DNA of 64,000 bases from Opitutaceae bacterium (GTDB lineage Bacteria; Verrucomicrobiota; Verrucomicrobiia; Opitutales; Opitutaceae), in contig JACFMR010000011.1 in NCBI GenBank assembly GCA_019455245.1, positions 52,436 to 116,435 of the forward strand, written 5' to 3'. The notes beneath the pieces were generated by a model, which was given only the letters and a program-made list of their open reading frames with translations, was not told the origin of the DNA and did not search any database. How positions within the stretch are numbered: position 1 is the first letter of the stretch; every line of letters begins with the position of its first letter. Shown piece after piece: positions 34,341 through 42,249 of the stretch. The position numbers were made by a program, and so were the translations under genes.

Positions 34341-35405
34341 TCAAGGGGCCGGCATCAGGATTTTTGTGCCCGGCACGCCGGGATGCACCAAAACCACCTG
34401 GCCGGCCTGCAACAGCCGCAGAAAACCGTCCAGATTCTCCGCCTTGAAAACGCCTGTGAGCGGGCGGTCGCGCAGTTCGGGTGCGCCGATGCGCAGCTGC
34501 ACATCATTGTAACGGTTGAAAGCCGAAACGACATCGCCGAGCGGTGTGTCGTTGAAAACCAGCCGCGTGCTCTGCCAGGAAAGCTCCTGATCGATGTCGC
34601 CGTTGCCCAGATTGAACAACTGCACTGGTGGGACCGGGGCCGTTGCGGACGTTGTTCCCACCACGAGTTTCTGGCCCGCCTGCAACACCGGCATGTTCGG
34701 CGTCAGCAAGGAGTCGCCATGCACGGCGTCGTCGACACTGACCTGTCCTTCCGTGACGAGCACCTCCACGCCCGCCTCCGCCCGTTTCACGTTGAACGCG
34801 GTACCGACGGCCCGCACGGCCACATTGCCGACCTGCACGATAAACGGCCGGTCGGGATTTTTTTGCACGGCAAAGTGGACCTCGCCTTCCAGCAGATGCA
34901 CGCGGCGCTCGGTGGCGGAATAGGCGACCGCAATGCGGCTGGCCCCGTTGATCTCGGCGGTCGATCCGTCGGGCAGGATCTCCTGGTGCGCGGTGCTGAC
35001 CAACACCTGGTAGCTGGGCTGCGGCGCGACCGCGGCGGTCGCGTTGTCCGATCTGTTGCCGAAGTCCAGCCGGGGCGCGAGCAGCATGACCAGCGCGGCG
35101 GCGGCCCCCAGGGCGGTGGCGCGGCGCAGCCAGCGCTGCCGTTGCCGGCGGCGGGCGGCACGATGGGCCACCGCCTCGGCCCGGGTGGTCAATGCCGGAT
35201 CAAACTGCGCGGCATCCAAGCCCCGCCACGCCGCGGCCGTTTGCTCGTAGGCTTCCATATGCCGGGGATCGGCTTCCGCCCAGGCTGCAAAATCGTGCAC
35301 CTCGTCGGCGGTCAGCCCCCGGTCGTGGCGTGCCACCCAGGCGGCGGCTTCTTTGCGGGCGGCGGAATCACCCGTGGCGGGAGGACGTGAAGAATTACGA
35401 TGCAT
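34341..35405 (-). CDS. FecR-type anti-sigma factor
   Basis: A 354-residue inner-membrane regulator. Residues 18-65 form the cytoplasmic FecR N-terminal domain (ARKEAAAWVARHDRG, AWAEADPRHMEAYEQT), which binds the sigma factor. One transmembrane helix lies at about 95-111. The periplasmic FecR domain (125-220) has the typical LPDGSTAEINGASRI and VRAVGTAFNV, and the C-terminal part (275-345) is a small STN-like module (LSWQSTRLVFNDTPLGDVVSAFNRYN) that receives the receptor's signal. Its start overlaps the end of the sigma gene by 11 bases, the usual sigma-antisigma coupling, and the TonB receptor follows. Confidence 0.92.
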   Translation of the reverse strand: MHRNSSRPPATGDSAARKEAAAWVARHDRGLTADEVHDFAAWAEADPRHMEAYEQTAAAWRGLDAAQFDPALTTRAEAVAHRAARRRQRQRWLRRATALGAAAALVMLLAPRLDFGNRSDNATAAVAPQPSYQVLVSTAHQEILPDGSTAEINGASRIAVAYSATERRVHLLEGEVHFAVQKNPDRPFIVQVGNVAVRAVGTAFNVKRAEAGVEVLVTEGQVSVDDAVHGDSLLTPNMPVLQAGQKLVVGTTSATAPVPPVQLFNLGNGDIDQELSWQSTRLVFNDTPLGDVVSAFNRYNDVQLRIGAPELRDRPLTGVFKAENLDGFLRLLQAGQVVLVHPGVPGTKILMPAP

Positions 35406-35946
35406 GGCGCGGTTGGGCTGCGATCACCCCGTGGCGGCGCAGGTAGTCGGCGCAACGTCGCGCGCCCTTGGCGGCAAGTGCTTCGACCGTGTGTTCGGAT
35501 ATGCCCAGGGTCTGGGCGATTTGTCTTTGGGAAAGTCCTTTGATTTTGCGCAACAGCACCACCTCGCGACAGCGCTCCGGCAGGCTGTCGATGGCCTGGG
35601 CGAGCAGCGCGAGTTCCTGGCGCCGACAGATGGATTCAAGCAGGCCGGGACCGTGATCAAGCACCGGCAGGTCGGTGCTTTCGTTGATGGGCACCAGTTC
35701 CACGCGGCTTCTTTGGTGAAAGAAGTCACGCACGGCGTTGCGGGCGATGGTGAAGAGCAGCGGCCGGGGCGAGCGTACCTGGCCCTTTTCGCGGGCACGC
35801 AGGATGCGGGAAAAACAATCCTGCACAACGTCGTCCACGTCATACAGCGAGGGCAGCGTGCGCTGCAGGTAGGATCGCAACGATCGCTCGTGGGGCTGGA
35901 TCTCCTCGGTGAACCAGCGTGCTTGCTCTAGGTTTTGGGGCGGCAC
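35395..35946 (-). CDS. ECF RNA polymerase sigma factor (FecI-like)
   Basis: A 183-residue sigma factor with regions 2 and 4 only. Region 2 spans about 20-85 (DVDDVVQDCFSRILRAR, FTIARNAVRDFFHQRSR) and region 4 about 118-175 (LPERCREVVLLRKIKGLSQR, then QIAQTLGISEHTVEALAAKG, the helix-turn-helix). The gene order sigma-FecR-STN receptor is that of FecI-type systems, in which ligand binding at the outer membrane frees the sigma factor to transcribe the transport genes. It therefore probably controls the receptor and perhaps the downstream enzyme genes. The 142 bases upstream carry two inverted repeats. Confidence 0.92.
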   Translation of the reverse strand: MPPQNLEQARWFTEEIQPHERSLRSYLQRTLPSLYDVDDVVQDCFSRILRAREKGQVRSPRPLLFTIARNAVRDFFHQRSRVELVPINESTDLPVLDHGPGLLESICRRQELALLAQAIDSLPERCREVVLLRKIKGLSQRQIAQTLGISEHTVEALAAKGARRCADYLRRHGVIAAQPRHAS

Positions 35947-35970
35947 TGGCGGGGTGAAAAGCTGACCGGG

Positions 35971-36044
35971 ATATTAGCCGGACGCGCGTTGGAATTGTCC
36001 AACGGTTTATTTTTCCGTTCGGCAAATTTTCCCGTAACGGAAAA
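35971..36044. promoter_or_regulatory. Candidate control region of the sigma-factor gene
   Basis: Between heparinase-like 3 and the sigma gene. Read on the minus strand: inverted repeat TTTTCCGTT/AACGGAAAA (arms at 36036-36044 and 36011-36019), then GTTGGA-4-TCCAAC (35988-36003), then a TAATAT box (35971-35976). The last is a plausible -10 element, but the spacing to TTGGAC is 20, longer than ideal. The palindromes could be operators. Seen directly; role is inference. Confidence 0.35.
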
Positions 36045-36088
36045 CGGTCGTGGCGCAGTCTGGTACTGAATTGACGGCGAAAGCCCGC

Positions 36089-38434
36089 TCAGGCGGCCGG
36101 CGGATGGTGCAACCGCAGCCGGACCTTGACTTGCAGGGTGCCGCTGGAGCCGGCTTGACGGAGGGTCAGGCGGGGTTGGGTTTCCGCGAGTTTCCAGCCG
36201 AACTGCACGATGTCGCGCCGGTCCTGCTCGACCGCGGTGCGGCGGGGGTCCTGCAAGGGGAGTTCTTCCAACTGCGCCTCGACGCCGGGCGGGATGGTGA
36301 GCTCCGCGGTGGCGCGGCGGCCGGTGATGATCACGCGGTCGCCCTCGATCCGCATCGGCAGTTGGGTGGTCCAGTAAAACACCACGCCGCGGCCCTGCGC
36401 GACCGCCCAATCGTCCGTGATGACAAACGTGTCGGGTGTCGGCGAATCCCAGGTGCGGCGCCAGTGCTTGAACCAACCCTCCCAACCGGACGTCGCATCG
36501 ATCGTCGCGTGAAACGAGGTTTCGTCGCCGCGGCCCTCGGGTTTCACGTCCACGCGAATCGGGTTCTGCGGCCGGGGCCGGGCATCATCGCTCCAGGGTG
36601 TGAGCATGTTGTGGCGCTGACACTGCTTGAGCAGCTCGGTCACGGGATTCGCGTAATCGACCACGCCGAAATCGAAGGCGAAGCTGTCGCCGGCGCATTC
36701 GAGGACGAAGCTGCCCTTGTCCTCGTGCTGATGATCGCCGCCCGCCTTGTTGCCCATGATGAACAGTTTCACCTGTTCGGTGCCGAGCTGGCGCACCGAG
36801 CACATCATGCCGGTGTCGGCCATCTCCAGAAACGGTGACAGGGGCGGATCCTCGGCGGGAAGCTCGCGGGCGAGCCGCAGGGCGAGCAGCAGCGGCGCGG
36901 CGCCGGCGCGCTTGAGCTGCTTGTGCAGAATGGTGACCCAGTGCGAATCGGGCAGCAGCCAGGCGAGCAGGGCCACGCCCTCGCCGATGGTCATGACGGC
37001 ATCGCCGGTGAGGATCATTTCCTGACCGTCGTCGGTGGAATAAAGCATCTCGGCCAGCCGATCGGTTTTGAGCAGGGCGGGGGAGACGAGTTCGCGCACG
37101 TCGCGCCGCCGGCCGCGGCCGTAGAGCGCGGCGCCGAGGATGGCCTGGCGCGCGGTCCAGGTGAAATAGGTTGCACCCTCGAGATAGCCGCCGTCGGGCA
37201 GCAGCGCGTTGCCGATGTTTTCTGCAAGGTTGTCGAAAGCGAGGTCGGTGTGCGGGGCCACGCGCGACTTGGGCGGGCGCGGATGGTTTTCAACGCGCGC
37301 AGGCATGTTGGCCTCGAGCACCAGCAGGGCGTAGATGCGGGCGGGCGAGATCCACGCCATCTGGTTGGTGTGATACATGTATTCCCACCACCACGAGGCG
37401 TGGCACATCGCGCCGTGAGACTCCGTGGCGAGCCGGCGCAGAACCAGTTCGCGGCCGAGCGGGGTGAACCATTCGCCGCAGAGATCGAGAATCACCGCGC
37501 AATCCCATGCACCGATGGACTGCACGAAGCCACGCTGGTCCCAGTTGCTGCCGCGCATGTGCGCGAAGAAAATGTCCTCCCAGTGGTCGCAATGCACCAG
37601 GCTCATCGCGAAGCGTGCGGCCAGCCGGCACAGTTCCTTGTCGCGCCAGAGCACGCCGGCCTGCGCGGCGAACGAGCCGTGCAGCGAGAGCATTTTGCCG
37701 ATGTCGCGCTCCCGGCGAAAGACGTTGGCGCTCCAGAAATTCAGGTTTTCGCCGATCATCGACTCGGGGTGCTGTTGGCGCGCACGTTCGCCGAGGAAAC
37801 GCAGCTCGTCGGTCACGCTTGAACCGGCAAATTCGCGGCGGACGCCCTCCAGCTCGTCCGCATCGATCATCAGGCCGTAGGTCGGTTTGAACGTCGGTTC
37901 GAATTCCGGCGGTTGCAGGTAGCGGTCCCAATGCTCGTCGTAGCCGGACCACTGGGCGAGATGGGCGGGCAGCCGCGCCGTGCTTTGCAGCCCGAGCCAG
38001 AGCAGCCAACCGGAACCGGCCTGGCGGTGCGGCGAACGCACCTCGATGGTTAGGGCGCGGATTTCCCGGGCGCCGTCCAGTTCGACCCATTCCTCGCGCC
38101 GGGTGGCACCGGCCGGATCGGCAGTGCGGTGGCGCGTGCCGGCGTCGGTCTCGGCGGTGGCGGCGATCACGGCCTCGTCGGGGACGTTGAGTGTGACGAG
38201 CAGCCGGTCGTAGTCGGCGCAGGGCAGCGGCGGATCATAAGTGCGCTGCATGCGCAGCACCAGGCCGTCGGGCGCGGGCAGCGTCCATTGAACAATGACC
38301 ATGCCCCAGCTTTGGATGTGGTTGAAGCCGGTGGCGCCGGGTGCAGACAGGGTCCACCGGTCGAGATGGTTGATGGCTTGGTCGAAGAACGGTTCGAAAA
38401 CCGCCTCGGCGCTGTTGATCGGGGTGACGCGCAT
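36089..38434 (-). CDS. Heparinase II/III-like polysaccharide lyase, paralogue 3
   Basis: A 781-residue paralogue from ATG 38434 (MRVTPINSAEAVFEPFFDQA). It keeps all landmarks of the other two: LNFWSANVFRRERDIGKML, CRLAARFAMSLVHCDHW, WWWEYMYHTNQMAW, GGYLEGATYFTW and DHQHEDKGSF near 568, where the first His of GHxHED is preceded by Asp rather than Gly. C-terminal beta-sandwich residues 690-781 are Arg/Leu rich. No signal peptide. It lies upstream of the sigma gene, 142 bases apart, and is divergent from the RlmI-like gene, so it could have a separate promoter from the rest. Confidence 0.8.
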   Translation of the reverse strand: MRVTPINSAEAVFEPFFDQAINHLDRWTLSAPGATGFNHIQSWGMVIVQWTLPAPDGLVLRMQRTYDPPLPCADYDRLLVTLNVPDEAVIAATAETDAGTRHRTADPAGATRREEWVELDGAREIRALTIEVRSPHRQAGSGWLLWLGLQSTARLPAHLAQWSGYDEHWDRYLQPPEFEPTFKPTYGLMIDADELEGVRREFAGSSVTDELRFLGERARQQHPESMIGENLNFWSANVFRRERDIGKMLSLHGSFAAQAGVLWRDKELCRLAARFAMSLVHCDHWEDIFFAHMRGSNWDQRGFVQSIGAWDCAVILDLCGEWFTPLGRELVLRRLATESHGAMCHASWWWEYMYHTNQMAWISPARIYALLVLEANMPARVENHPRPPKSRVAPHTDLAFDNLAENIGNALLPDGGYLEGATYFTWTARQAILGAALYGRGRRRDVRELVSPALLKTDRLAEMLYSTDDGQEMILTGDAVMTIGEGVALLAWLLPDSHWVTILHKQLKRAGAAPLLLALRLARELPAEDPPLSPFLEMADTGMMCSVRQLGTEQVKLFIMGNKAGGDHQHEDKGSFVLECAGDSFAFDFGVVDYANPVTELLKQCQRHNMLTPWSDDARPRPQNPIRVDVKPEGRGDETSFHATIDATSGWEGWFKHWRRTWDSPTPDTFVITDDWAVAQGRGVVFYWTTQLPMRIEGDRVIITGRRATAELTIPPGVEAQLEELPLQDPRRTAVEQDRRDIVQFGWKLAETQPRLTLRQAGSSGTLQVKVRLRLHHPPAA

Positions 38435-38536
38435 GAGACCAGCAGCAGTCGGGCAAAAGTGCGCCGGCGACAAGCGCGCAGATGATGAATGTTCGGCGAC
38501 CTTGCCAGTCGCCGGGCGAGCCTGCTAGCTCGGGGC

Positions 38537-39763
38537 ATGGATGCACCGTCCCGGGAAAAACCGATTATACCTGTCGATCGCTCGGCCTGGCCGCGGCCTT
38601 GGGCCCAGCTCAAGTATTTCACGTTTCAACCGGCGATCTTCCCGCGGTTGCTGGGGCAGGTTTCGCCCGACGCCCGGCCGGGCGATCTGGTCAACGTTTA
38701 CGACAAATCCGGTCAGCGCGCGGGCATCGGACTCTACAATCCGCGGGCCAAGATTCCGCTGCGCGTGGTCGCGCACGGCGAGGTGCCGTGTGACGAGGCG
38801 TATTTCGAGACCGCGATCCGCCGGGCGGTGGAGTTGCGCCGGGGCATCTTCAAACTCGACGAAACCACCGACGCCTACCGGTTGATCAATTCCGACGGCG
38901 ACGGCCTCAGCGGGCTGACGATCGACCGTTACGGTGACACGTTGCTCTGCGAGGTTTACTCGCTCGGCATGGCACAGCGCCTGCCCGGCTGGCTGCCGTT
39001 GCTGCACCAACTGGCGGGCACGCGTTTCGCCCGGGTGCACGTGGATCACGACCTCGGCAGTCTGGAGGGCATCAAACCCTCGACGTTTCGCGAAACCAAC
39101 GAGGCCGCGCCGGCCAAGGTGAAGATTCGCGAGCACGGCATCCGCTACGAGGTGGACTTTGCCGAGGGGCACAAGACGGGTTTCTTCTGCGACCAGCGCG
39201 AGAACCGGAAGGCCTTCGCCCGGTTCGCCGCCGGGGCGCGCGTGCTCGACCTCTGTTGCTACACCGCCGGATTTTCGTTGAACGCCAAGGTCGCCGGCGG
39301 GGCGGAGGACGTGACCGCGGTCGATCTCGACGAGGCCGCGATTGCGCAGGCCAAGCGCAACGCCAACCTCAACCAGGCGCGCATCAAGTTCGTGCACGCC
39401 GACGCGTTTGCCTATGCGCGGCAGATGCAGACCAACGGTGAAAAATGGGACTTGGTCATGCTCGATCCGCCGAAGTTCATCTTTACGCGTGATGCCGCCG
39501 GCAACTGGGAGGGCCGCCAGAAATACGAGGACCTCAATCTCCTCGCGATCTCGTTGGTGAAACCCGGCGGCATTTTCGTGACGTGTTCCTGCTCCGGCCT
39601 GCTCTCGCTCGAAGACTTCGAGGCGCACGTCATCAAGGCCGCGCACCGGCAGAACCGCCGCCTGCAATTCTTCGACCGCACCGGCCCGGGGGCGGACCAC
39701 CCGGTTTATTCCAACTGCCTCGAAAGCCGCTACCTCAAGGTGCTTTGGGCGCGGGTGGGGTGA
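38537..39763 (+). CDS. rlmI: RlmI-like 23S rRNA cytosine-C5 methyltransferase
   Basis: A 408-residue class I SAM-dependent methyltransferase. N-terminal PUA-like domain (about 20-100, with VNVYDKSGQRAGIGLYNP), a middle EEHEE-type segment (INSDGDGLSGLTIDRYGD), then the Rossmann core with VLDLCCYTAGFSLNAKVAG (SAM loop, near 237), DAFAYARQM, LDPPKFIF near 310 and TCSCSGLLS near 350, whose Cys is the catalytic nucleophile region. RlmI methylates C1962 of 23S rRNA; the close RlmK/L and YccW relatives make the exact target less certain. Convergent with the GNAT gene, one base apart. Confidence 0.88.
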   Translation: MDAPSREKPIIPVDRSAWPRPWAQLKYFTFQPAIFPRLLGQVSPDARPGDLVNVYDKSGQRAGIGLYNPRAKIPLRVVAHGEVPCDEAYFETAIRRAVELRRGIFKLDETTDAYRLINSDGDGLSGLTIDRYGDTLLCEVYSLGMAQRLPGWLPLLHQLAGTRFARVHVDHDLGSLEGIKPSTFRETNEAAPAKVKIREHGIRYEVDFAEGHKTGFFCDQRENRKAFARFAAGARVLDLCCYTAGFSLNAKVAGGAEDVTAVDLDEAAIAQAKRNANLNQARIKFVHADAFAYARQMQTNGEKWDLVMLDPPKFIFTRDAAGNWEGRQKYEDLNLLAISLVKPGGIFVTCSCSGLLSLEDFEAHVIKAAHRQNRRLQFFDRTGPGADHPVYSNCLESRYLKVLWARVG

Positions 39764-39764
39764 T

Positions 39765-40391
39765 TCACGCCGGTGCCGATGCGCCGTGCAGCCAGAAACG
39801 GCGGCCGGGCTCGGATTTGGATTGGAGTTCCCGCCATTCGCTCCAGCCGATCTGCGCGTAGAAATCCCGGCGTGCGCCCATGGCGCGGCGTGAGCCCCAC
39901 AAAGGCCGCGCATAGCCCCAGTCCGTGCGCAACCACCGGTCCACGGTAAGCGCGAAATCGCGATGGAATTCGAAGTCCGCCTCGCGGGCGGGCACGAGCC
40001 AGTAATCGACCTCCACCAAGGCGGCGGCCAACTCCAGTCGGGTGGCTTCGTCCGTCTGGTAGTTTTCGGTCAGGAAACCGGTCGGGTTGAGGTAAAGGGA
40101 GCCGAGCAGCTCGCTGCGGTCGGACGCGAAGACGCTGTAGCCGTACGCGAGCCCCTGACGGGCGTCGTCGATGTGCCCGGCGAGGTCTTCCGCATTCGCC
40201 GCCAACGTAAAATCGTCCCCGGGCCAGTCGCTGTGGCTCCACGCACGCAGATGTTCGCGTGCCGCCATGACCGCGGCGTAGTCGCGTTCGTTGTGGGCGA
40301 GGCTTTGCGGTTCCAAAAGCCAATCGCGCCCGGCGCATGGCGCGGGCACCCGCCCCCGGGGCAGGGGCAGCCGGGGTGGCGGTCCGGCCAT
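39765..40391 (-). CDS. GNAT-like N-acetyltransferase
   Basis: A 208-residue protein. The pattern SHSDWPGDDFTLAANAEDLA, then YGYSVFASDRSELLGSLYLNP (a beta4-like V-G-x-L-Y-L segment) and LAAALVEVDYWLVP fits an acetyl-CoA-dependent acetyltransferase fold, but the pyrophosphate-binding R/Q-x-x-G-x-G/A loop is not obvious, so activity is uncertain. C-terminal residues are rich in Trp and Arg. Last gene of a minus-strand set with a CDGSH protein (7 bases upstream) and yebC. Confidence 0.6.
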   Translation of the reverse strand: MAGPPPRLPLPRGRVPAPCAGRDWLLEPQSLAHNERDYAAVMAAREHLRAWSHSDWPGDDFTLAANAEDLAGHIDDARQGLAYGYSVFASDRSELLGSLYLNPTGFLTENYQTDEATRLELAAALVEVDYWLVPAREADFEFHRDFALTVDRWLRTDWGYARPLWGSRRAMGARRDFYAQIGWSEWRELQSKSEPGRRFWLHGASAPA

Positions 40392-40398
40392 GGGCGGG

Positions 40399-40635
40399 CT
40401 ATACCGTCTTGTGCTTGCCGTCGCAGAACGCGCCGTTGGCGGAGTGCTTGCAGCCGCACCAGGCGACGGTCTTTTCCTCGGTCAGCACGACCTTCGTCGG
40501 CGCGATGCCGCTGCCCTTGTGCGAGCCGTCGCAAAACGGCTGGTCCTTGGACAGGCCGCAGGCACACCACCAGTAGGTGCCGGCGGGCATTTTTTTCACG
40601 TAGGGAGCCTTTTGGGCGATGTGTGGGGTGGACAT
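40399..40635 (-). CDS. Small protein with two CDGSH iron-sulfur motifs
   Basis: A 78-residue protein containing two CDGSH sites, each of which would bind a 2Fe-2S cluster through three Cys and one His. The first has Cys24, Cys26, Cys35 and His39 (WCACGLSKDQPFCDGSH); the second has Cys60, Cys62, Cys71 and His75 (WCGCKHSANGAFCDGKH). Paired-motif forms resemble the MiNT type rather than mitoNEET, and serve in iron-sulfur or redox handling. No membrane segment. Lies between yebC and the GNAT-like gene. Confidence 0.92.
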   Translation of the reverse strand: MSTPHIAQKAPYVKKMPAGTYWWCACGLSKDQPFCDGSHKGSGIAPTKVVLTEEKTVAWCGCKHSANGAFCDGKHKTV

Positions 40636-40644
40636 AAACGGGTG

Positions 40645-41376
40645 TTATTTCACAGCGGCCCAGACGCGCTGCACGTCGTCGTGGTCCTCGATGGCCTGGA
40701 GAAATTCGCCGACTTCGTTGCGCTGAGTTTCGTTGAGCTCGGGAAACTGCTTGGCCACGTAGCCGAGTTCGCTCGTGACCACGGTCCAGCCGTGTTCCTT
40801 GAGCCAGGTCGAGGCGGCATGCACGTCGGTGCGTTCGGTGATGAACCGTGCGCCGGTGGCGTCCTCGGGGATGTCGTCGTTTTGGTCGGCGTTCAACGGC
40901 TCGAAATCATTGGCCCCGGCCTCGATGGCCGTGGCCTCGAGATCGGCGGCGCGGTCGGGGTGATGGGCTTCCACCAGGCCGACATGGTCGAAGAGAAACT
41001 TGTTGCTGCCGGCCGCGCCCAGCACGCCGTGGCGGAAGAGCACGCGCATCTCCGGCGCGGTGCGCTGGTGGTTGTCGGTGTAAACCTCGACGATCACCGG
41101 CACCTTGTGCGGGGTGTAGCCTTCGAACACGACGTGCTCCAGCGCGGATTTGTCGCCGCCGGTGCCGGCGCCCTTGGCGATGGCGCGTTCGATCACGTCA
41201 CGGGTCACGCCGGCCTTCTTGGCCTTTTCCACCGCGGCAAACAGCCGCGCGTTGGCCGTGGGATCGGGGCCGCCGAGTTTGGCGGCGACCGTGATCTCCT
41301 TGGTCATTTTGCCGGCGAGTTTGCTCTTTTTTTCGTTAACGATGGCACGTTTTGCGTGCAGCCATTGGCGTCCCAT
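40645..41376 (-). CDS. yebC: YebC/PmpR family regulator (TACO1-like)
   Basis: A 243-residue protein from ATG 41376. It starts MGRQWLHAKRAIVNEKKSKL, the altered form of the canonical M-x-G-x-S-K-W entry, and carries VTRDVIERAIAKGAG, YTDNHQRTAPEMRVLFRHGVLG (family: NRNRTAAEVRHAFSKHGG), GLVEAHHP and the closing EHGWTVVTSELGY...AIEDHDDVQRVW. YebC-type proteins help translation through difficult motifs such as polyproline, or act as transcription regulators. EF-P, which also relieves proline stalling, is encoded close by (42250-42807), but under separate control. First gene of the yebC-CDGSH-GNAT group. Confidence 0.93.
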   Translation of the reverse strand: MGRQWLHAKRAIVNEKKSKLAGKMTKEITVAAKLGGPDPTANARLFAAVEKAKKAGVTRDVIERAIAKGAGTGGDKSALEHVVFEGYTPHKVPVIVEVYTDNHQRTAPEMRVLFRHGVLGAAGSNKFLFDHVGLVEAHHPDRAADLEATAIEAGANDFEPLNADQNDDIPEDATGARFITERTDVHAASTWLKEHGWTVVTSELGYVAKQFPELNETQRNEVGEFLQAIEDHDDVQRVWAAVK

Positions 41377-41487
41377 GCCGAAGGGGTTAGCCGGCCGCCC
41401 GGCGGCACGCAATGCGGAAGCGCGGCGGTTGGGCCGGCATGGATTCGGGATGGACATGCCGGGCCGGGTTTCAAGCATGCTGGCGCC

Positions 41488-42135
41488 ATGAAGTACCTCA
41501 GCCATCTGTTCACCTCGAATCGCCGGTGGGCGGAAGACATACGGCGGCAGATGCCGGATTTTTTCCCGCGTCTGGCCAAGCAGCAGCGGCCGAAGTATCT
41601 GTGGATCGGTTGTTCGGACAGCCGGGTGCCGGCCAATGAGATCATCGGGCTGCTGCCGGGCGAGGTGTTTGTGCACCGCAATATCGCCAACGTCGTGGTG
41701 CATACCGATCTGAACTGCCTGTCCGTCATCCAATACGCGGTCGATGTGCTGCAGGTGGAACACATCATGGTGGTGGGGCATTACGGTTGCGGCGGCGTGC
41801 AGGCGGCCATGCGCTGCCAGCGCATCGGCTTGGCCGACAACTGGCTGCGCCATGTGCAGGACGTGAAGATCAAGCACACCGGCTGTCTGCATGGCCTGGC
41901 GGATGAACCGGTGCAAATCGACCGGCTCTGCGAACTGAACGTCATCGAGCAGGCGGCGAACGTCTGCGCCACGACCATCGTGCAGGATGCCTGGGCCCGC
42001 GGCCAAAGCCTGGCCGTGCACAGCTGGATCTACGGCTTGCAGGACGGGCTGCTGCGCGACCTGAAAATGTCGGCCAACCGCGCGGATGCGGCGGACGTCT
42101 GCTACCGCGAGGCGATCGCGGCGCTGGGGGTTTGA
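41488..42135 (+). CDS. can: Beta-class carbonic anhydrase
   Basis: A 215-residue zinc enzyme that interconverts CO2 and bicarbonate. Zinc ligands Cys42, His98 and Cys101 and the catalytic Asp44-Arg46 dyad (GCSDSR) are all present, with GEVFVHRNIANVV and VVGHYGCGGVQAA around them. The length matches the bacterial Can/YadF type. Monocistronic; yebC is divergent and efp convergent. The dabAB bicarbonate uptake genes are about 8 kb away, so a joint role in carbon supply is possible. Confidence 0.95.
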   Translation: MKYLSHLFTSNRRWAEDIRRQMPDFFPRLAKQQRPKYLWIGCSDSRVPANEIIGLLPGEVFVHRNIANVVVHTDLNCLSVIQYAVDVLQVEHIMVVGHYGCGGVQAAMRCQRIGLADNWLRHVQDVKIKHTGCLHGLADEPVQIDRLCELNVIEQAANVCATTIVQDAWARGQSLAVHSWIYGLQDGLLRDLKMSANRADAADVCYREAIAALGV

Positions 42136-42191
42136 GCCGGAACGGATCAGGTAGGGAAGGGCGGTCCGCCGTCTTTGCCGACCGACCGACA

Positions 42192-42222
42192 CAAAAAACC
42201 CGCGGTCGGCTGACCGCGGGTT
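42192..42222 (-). terminator. Terminator of efp
   Basis: On the minus strand an 11-pair stem AACCCGCGGTC/GACCGCGGGTT (42212-42222 with 42197-42207) with a four-base loop is followed by a T tract (complement of AAAAAA at 42193-42198), 28 bases past the efp stop. It also lies after the carbonic anhydrase stop and may be bidirectional. Confidence 0.85.
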
Positions 42223-42249
42223 GGTTTGGAAATGCGGATGCTCAGTCGC

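Noticed and set aside
22083..38434. A Bacteroidota-type SusC/SusD polysaccharide locus
   Set aside because: No SusD-like lipoprotein gene; the receptor carries an STN domain and a sigma/FecR pair instead.
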